8,846 nucleotides of DNA from Firmicutes bacterium CAG:124 (GTDB lineage: Bacteria; Bacillota; Clostridia; Oscillospirales; Oscillospiraceae): NCBI GenBank assembly GCA_000432135.1, contig HF990558.1:1-8846 (forward strand), in the 5' to 3' direction. Under the pieces are notes generated by a model. The model was not told where the DNA came from, made no database searches, and saw nothing but the letters and a program-made list of their open reading frames with translations. Position 1 is the stretch's first letter. Each line of letters starts with the position of its first letter. This document shows, piece after piece, positions 6,197-8,846 of this stretch. Both the position numbers and the translations under genes were made by a program.

Positions 6197-7471
6197 GTGC
6201 AGATCTATGTGGTAAAGCCCGGTGATACGCTGTATTCCATCGGCCGGGCGCTTTCTCTCGCGCCGGGGTTCCTTGCGCGCTATAACGGCCTGCGGGAGCC
6301 GTACCGGCTGGCCGTGGGGCAGAGTTTGCTTGTCCTGTACCCGGAACGGACAGTGACCGTCCGGGCGGGGGATGCGCTGTCGTCCATCGCAGCCTCGTCC
6401 GGGACGGATGTGCTGTCGCTATTCCGGATGAACCCGAACCTGTCCGGCTCCGACCAGCTCTATCCGGGGCAGGTTCTCGTGACGCAGCTGGAGCAGAGCC
6501 GGACGCGCAGCGCGTTTGTCGGCGGGTACGCGTATCCGTATGTGCAGGAATCCGTTTTGCGCGGCATTCTGCCGTTTGCCGGGGCGCTGATGCCGTTTAC
6601 CTACGGCTTCACGCCGGAGGGCGCGCTCATGCCGATGGACGACGAGCGGCTGCTTGCGCTGGCAGGGGAGTACGGCGTGCGGCCGTTTCTGCACCTGTCG
6701 ACGCTGACGGCAGCCGGAACCTTTTCCGCCGCGCAGGCGGCGGTCGTGCTGCGAAGCGAAGCGCTTCAGCAGACGCTTGCCGAGGCGGTGCTGCAAAAGA
6801 TGCAGGAAAAGGGCTATATGGGCCTGGACGTGGACTTTGAATATCTGGGCCGGGAGCTGGCAGAGGCATACGCGCAGTTCCTCTCGCGTCTGCACGGGCT
6901 GCTTGCGCCCTACGGCCTGCCGCTCATTGCCGCCCTTGCGCCCAAAACCTCCGCCGATCAGCCCGGCACCCTCTACGAGGGCTACGACTACGCCGCTGTC
7001 GCCTCCGCCTGCGACGCAGTTCTGCTGATGACTTATGAATGGGGCTACACCTATGGCCCGCCGATGGCGGTGGCGCCGATTGGGGCGGTGCGGCGGGTGG
7101 TGGAGTTTGCGCTGACGCAGATGGAGCCGGGAAAGATTCTGCTGGGGTTCCCGAACTATGCTTATGACTGGACGCTGCCGTTCACGGCGGGGGCGACGCG
7201 GGCGCAGTCCATCGGGAACGAGGCCGCCCCGCTGCTTGCGGCGCAGTATGGCGCGGAAATTCAATTTGACGAGCAGGCGCAGACGCCGTATTTCACCTAT
7301 CTGGACGAGGCCGGACAGCCGCACGAGGTCTGGTTCGAGGACGCGCGCAGCGCGCTGGCAAAGTTTGGGCTGTTGACGGAATATGGCCTGCTGGGGCTTG
7401 GCTACTGGAACTTCATGCGGCCCTTTGCGGCGGGGTTCAGCCTGCAGAATTACCTGTTTTCCATCCCTTGA
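6197..7471 (+). CDS. LysM-LysM-GH18 glycosidase, spore cortex-lytic SleL/YaaH type
   Basis: This 424-residue protein has two N-terminal LysM peptidoglycan-binding domains (about 2-47, opening YVVKPGDTLYSIG, and 51-96, VTVRAGDALSSIA) and a C-terminal GH18 domain (about 105-420). The GH18 catalytic motif DxDxE is present as GLDVDFEYL (D211, D213, E215 the acid/base). MTYEWGY (278-284) and GYWNF (402-406) fit the GH18 barrel of this subgroup. Domain order and length match Bacillus SleL/YaaH (about 430 residues), N-acetylglucosaminidases that degrade spore cortex fragments during germination. As in those proteins there is no signal peptide, which fits assembly onto the spore from the mother cell. 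It starts with GTG behind GAGGTGAT. The stop codon abuts the MITE-like element. A role on vegetative peptidoglycan is possible but less likely without an export signal. Confidence 0.88.
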   Translation: MQIYVVKPGDTLYSIGRALSLAPGFLARYNGLREPYRLAVGQSLLVLYPERTVTVRAGDALSSIAASSGTDVLSLFRMNPNLSGSDQLYPGQVLVTQLEQSRTRSAFVGGYAYPYVQESVLRGILPFAGALMPFTYGFTPEGALMPMDDERLLALAGEYGVRPFLHLSTLTAAGTFSAAQAAVVLRSEALQQTLAEAVLQKMQEKGYMGLDVDFEYLGRELAEAYAQFLSRLHGLLAPYGLPLIAALAPKTSADQPGTLYEGYDYAAVASACDAVLLMTYEWGYTYGPPMAVAPIGAVRRVVEFALTQMEPGKILLGFPNYAYDWTLPFTAGATRAQSIGNEAAPLLAAQYGAEIQFDEQAQTPYFTYLDEAGQPHEVWFEDARSALAKFGLLTEYGLLGLGYWNFMRPFAAGFSLQNYLFSIP

Positions 7472-7631
7472 GTAACCGATGATTCAATCGTCTGCGGCTG
7501 TCAGCGGATCTTTTGCCCCAACTGTGCAGTTTGAAAAACTTGAAATACATACAGTATTCCTGCGCTTTTCAAACTTTCATTTGGGACAAAATTTCTCGCT
7601 GACGACTCTTGCCAATTCAATCAGCGGTTAC
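7472..7631. mobile_element. MITE-like 160-bp self-complementary element
   Basis: The left end GTAACCGATGATTCAAT and the complement of the right end, GTAACCGCTGATTGAAT, differ at 2 of 17 positions. Further in, GTCAGCG (7500-7506) pairs with CGCTGAC (7597-7603), TTTTGCCCCAA (7511-7521) with TTGGGACAAAA (7581-7591) with one mismatch, and AGTTTGAAAA (7528-7537) perfectly with TTTTCAAACT (7566-7575). Each arm is 66 bases, with roughly 70% pairing, around a 28-base centre that itself contains AATAC/GTATT. TTGA flanks both ends (7468-7471 and 7632-7635), like a 4-bp target duplication; the left copy includes the TGA stop of the GH18 gene. There is no transposase inside, so it would need one in trans. 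It is also more AT-rich than its surroundings. Confidence 0.7.
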
Positions 7632-7644
7632 TTGAGTGTCTGCG

Positions 7645-7673
7645 TTGACAAAATCCGGCGGGTGCGGTATGAT
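7645..7673 (+). promoter_or_regulatory. Near-consensus sigma-A promoter for the DUF362 gene
   Basis: A perfect -35 TTGACA (7645-7650), a 17-base spacer and TATGAT (7668-7673, 5 of 6) precede the gene. Transcription would start near 7680, giving a leader of about 22 bases with AAAGGAGG (7686-7693) 8 bases before the ATG. The promoter begins 13 bases after the MITE-like element. Confidence 0.85.
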
Positions 7674-7701
7674 GAAAAAACAATAAAAGGAGGACACCTT
7701 T

Positions 7702-8814
7702 ATGCCTGCATCCAAGGTTTATTTTACCGATTTCCGCTGCCGCAACGGCGTGAGCCAGCTCGATAAGCTTCGGAAGCTGCTGGAAAAATCAGAGTTTTCC
7801 CAGATCGACTTTGACGGCAAGTTCGTCGCCATCAAGCTGCACTTCGGTGAGCTCGGCAACCTGTCGTTTCTGCGCGCGAACTATGCCAAGGTCGTCGCCG
7901 ACTTCATCAAGGAACGCGGCGGCAGGCCCTTCATCACCGACTGCAACACGCTCTATGTCGGCAGCCGCAAAAACGCGCTCGAGCATATGGACACCGCCTA
8001 CTTAAACGGCTATTCCCCGTTCTCCACCGGCTGTCATGTCATTATCGCCGACGGCCTGAAGGGCTCGGACGATATCGAGGTTCCCGTCGCGGGCGGCGAA
8101 TACTGCAAGACCGCCCGTATCGGCCGGGCCGTGATGGACGCGGATATCGTGATCTCACTGGCGCACTTCAAGGGCCATGAGGAAGCGGGCTTCGGCGGCG
8201 CGCTCAAGAACATCGGCATGGGCTGCGGCTCGCGTGCGGGCAAGATGGCCATGCACGCCGACGGCAAGCCGTATGTCGAAACAGACCTGTGCGTCGGCTG
8301 CGGCGCCTGCGCGAAGATCTGCGCGCACAACGGCCCGCAGATTGAAAACAAAAAGTGCCGGATCGATCAGAACAACTGCGTCGGCTGCGGCCGCTGCATC
8401 GCGGTCTGTCCCAAGGACGCCATCCATCCGACTTTCCAAGCCAGTGTCAGGCTCCTCAACTGCAAGATTGCGGAATACGCCAAGGCCGTGCTGGACGGTC
8501 GTCCCAGCTACTGCATCAACATTGTCCGCGACGTTTCGCCGAACTGCGACTGCCACCCGGAAAACGACGTGCCCATCGTCCCGGACGTCGGCATGTTCGC
8601 ATCCGCCGACCCCGTCGCGCTGGATCTGGCCTGCGCCGAGGCTATCAACCGTCAGCCGGTTCTTCCAAACAGCGCCATCACCGATCTGAAGCACGAGCAC
8701 GACTGTGACCGCTTCCATGCCGCGCATGACAACACGCACTGGCAGGATCTGATCGAGCACGGCAAAAAGCTCGGCATCGGCCAGGATACCTACGAGCTTG
8801 TGACCATCCGCTGA
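7702..8814 (+). CDS. DUF362 protein with two 4Fe-4S clusters
   Basis: This 370-residue cytoplasmic protein has an N-terminal DUF362 region (about 5-185, including AIKLHFGE, ITDCNTLY and LAHFKGHEEAGFGGALKNIGMG) and a bacterial ferredoxin-type insert with CVGCGACAKIC (C197, C200, C203, C207) and CVGCGRCIAVCP (C226, C229, C232, C236). These should bind two 4Fe-4S clusters. The C-terminal part resumes DUF362 with NCDCHPEND (C282, C284) and SADPVALDLAC, typical of the family. DUF362-ferredoxin proteins are common in anaerobes. I know of no settled biochemical function, so electron transfer is inferred from the clusters alone. The first cluster motif ends in CA instead of the usual CP, which does not affect ligands. 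It has its own strong promoter and is apparently monocistronic. No terminator is visible before the window ends. Confidence 0.9.
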   Translation: MPASKVYFTDFRCRNGVSQLDKLRKLLEKSEFSQIDFDGKFVAIKLHFGELGNLSFLRANYAKVVADFIKERGGRPFITDCNTLYVGSRKNALEHMDTAYLNGYSPFSTGCHVIIADGLKGSDDIEVPVAGGEYCKTARIGRAVMDADIVISLAHFKGHEEAGFGGALKNIGMGCGSRAGKMAMHADGKPYVETDLCVGCGACAKICAHNGPQIENKKCRIDQNNCVGCGRCIAVCPKDAIHPTFQASVRLLNCKIAEYAKAVLDGRPSYCINIVRDVSPNCDCHPENDVPIVPDVGMFASADPVALDLACAEAINRQPVLPNSAITDLKHEHDCDRFHAAHDNTHWQDLIEHGKKLGIGQDTYELVTIR

Positions 8815-8846
8815 GACGCTAGGGTGTATCTGAAAACTCCCAACGC
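8815..8846. other. Window end, possible insertion-sequence terminus
   Basis: After the DUF362 stop the sequence reads GACG, then CTAG, then GGGTGTATCTGAAAACTC. A GGGTGT...TGAAAA start next to CTAG resembles the terminal inverted repeat and target of some IS5-family elements. Only the first bases are inside the window, so this cannot be confirmed. Confidence 0.25.

Noticed and set aside
6419..7324. Minus-strand open frame (301 codons) opposite the LysM-GH18 gene
   Set aside because: The Arg/His/Gln-rich product without motifs is a shadow of the GH18 coding strand.
7686..7701. AAAGG/CCTTT pairing that could mask the DUF362 RBS
   Set aside because: Five weak pairs around a 6-base loop are likely to arise by chance next to an AAAGGAGG; there is no supporting switch structure.
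7479..7766. Open frame of 95 codons across the MITE-like element into the DUF362 gene
   Set aside because: It has no RBS, spans both arms of the inverted repeat and the promoter, and overlaps the start of the DUF362 gene in another frame. It may be annotated as a hypothetical protein by mistake.

Overview
The window is GC-rich and densely coded, with AGGAGG-type ribosome binding sites, sigma-A-like promoters, TTG and GTG starts, a LysM-GH18 protein of the spore cortex-lytic (SleL/YaaH) type, a cysteine desulfurase-like/DUF3343 pair and a DUF362 ferredoxin. Together these point to a high-GC, probably spore-forming anaerobic Clostridia of the Oscillospiraceae/Ruminococcaceae kind. This is inferred from gene content; there is no rRNA or other marker here to place it.

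Layout, left to right. (1) 1-143: the broken 3' end of an XRE-type helix-turn-helix regulator. (2) 157-849 (+): a PrsW-family intramembrane protease, closed by a hairpin at 878-912 whose loop carries the -35 of the next promoter. (3) 952-2321 (+): a two-gene operon with a 4-base overlap, a class V aminotransferase (cysteine desulfurase-like) and a small DUF3343 protein, a probable sulfur or selenium handling pair. (4) 2336-2366: a perfect 12-bp hairpin between two convergent operons. (5) 5139-2383 (-): trmL, pgk and tpiA, probably one transcript from a strong promoter at 5182-5210 backed by helically phased A-tracts. The pgk-tpiA gap holds a 70-bp palindromic repeat. (6) 5965-5291 (-): ung, uracil-DNA glycosylase. 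(7) 5966-6196: a divergent intergenic region with three back-to-back long hairpins (6000-6133). (8) 6197-7471 (+): a LysM-LysM-GH18 protein with no signal peptide. (9) 7472-7631: a 160-bp self-complementary element with GTAACC/GGTTAC ends flanked by TTGA direct repeats, which looks like a MITE. (10) 7702-8814 (+): a DUF362 protein with two 4Fe-4S clusters behind a near-consensus promoter. The last 32 bases may be the start of an insertion sequence.

The genes are mostly housekeeping (glycolysis, tRNA modification, base excision repair) mixed with cell-envelope, spore and sulfur/redox functions. I see no defence system, CRISPR array, tRNA or rRNA. The unusual content is between the genes: the MITE-like element, the triple hairpin, the palindromic repeat between pgk and tpiA, and the curved-DNA promoter.
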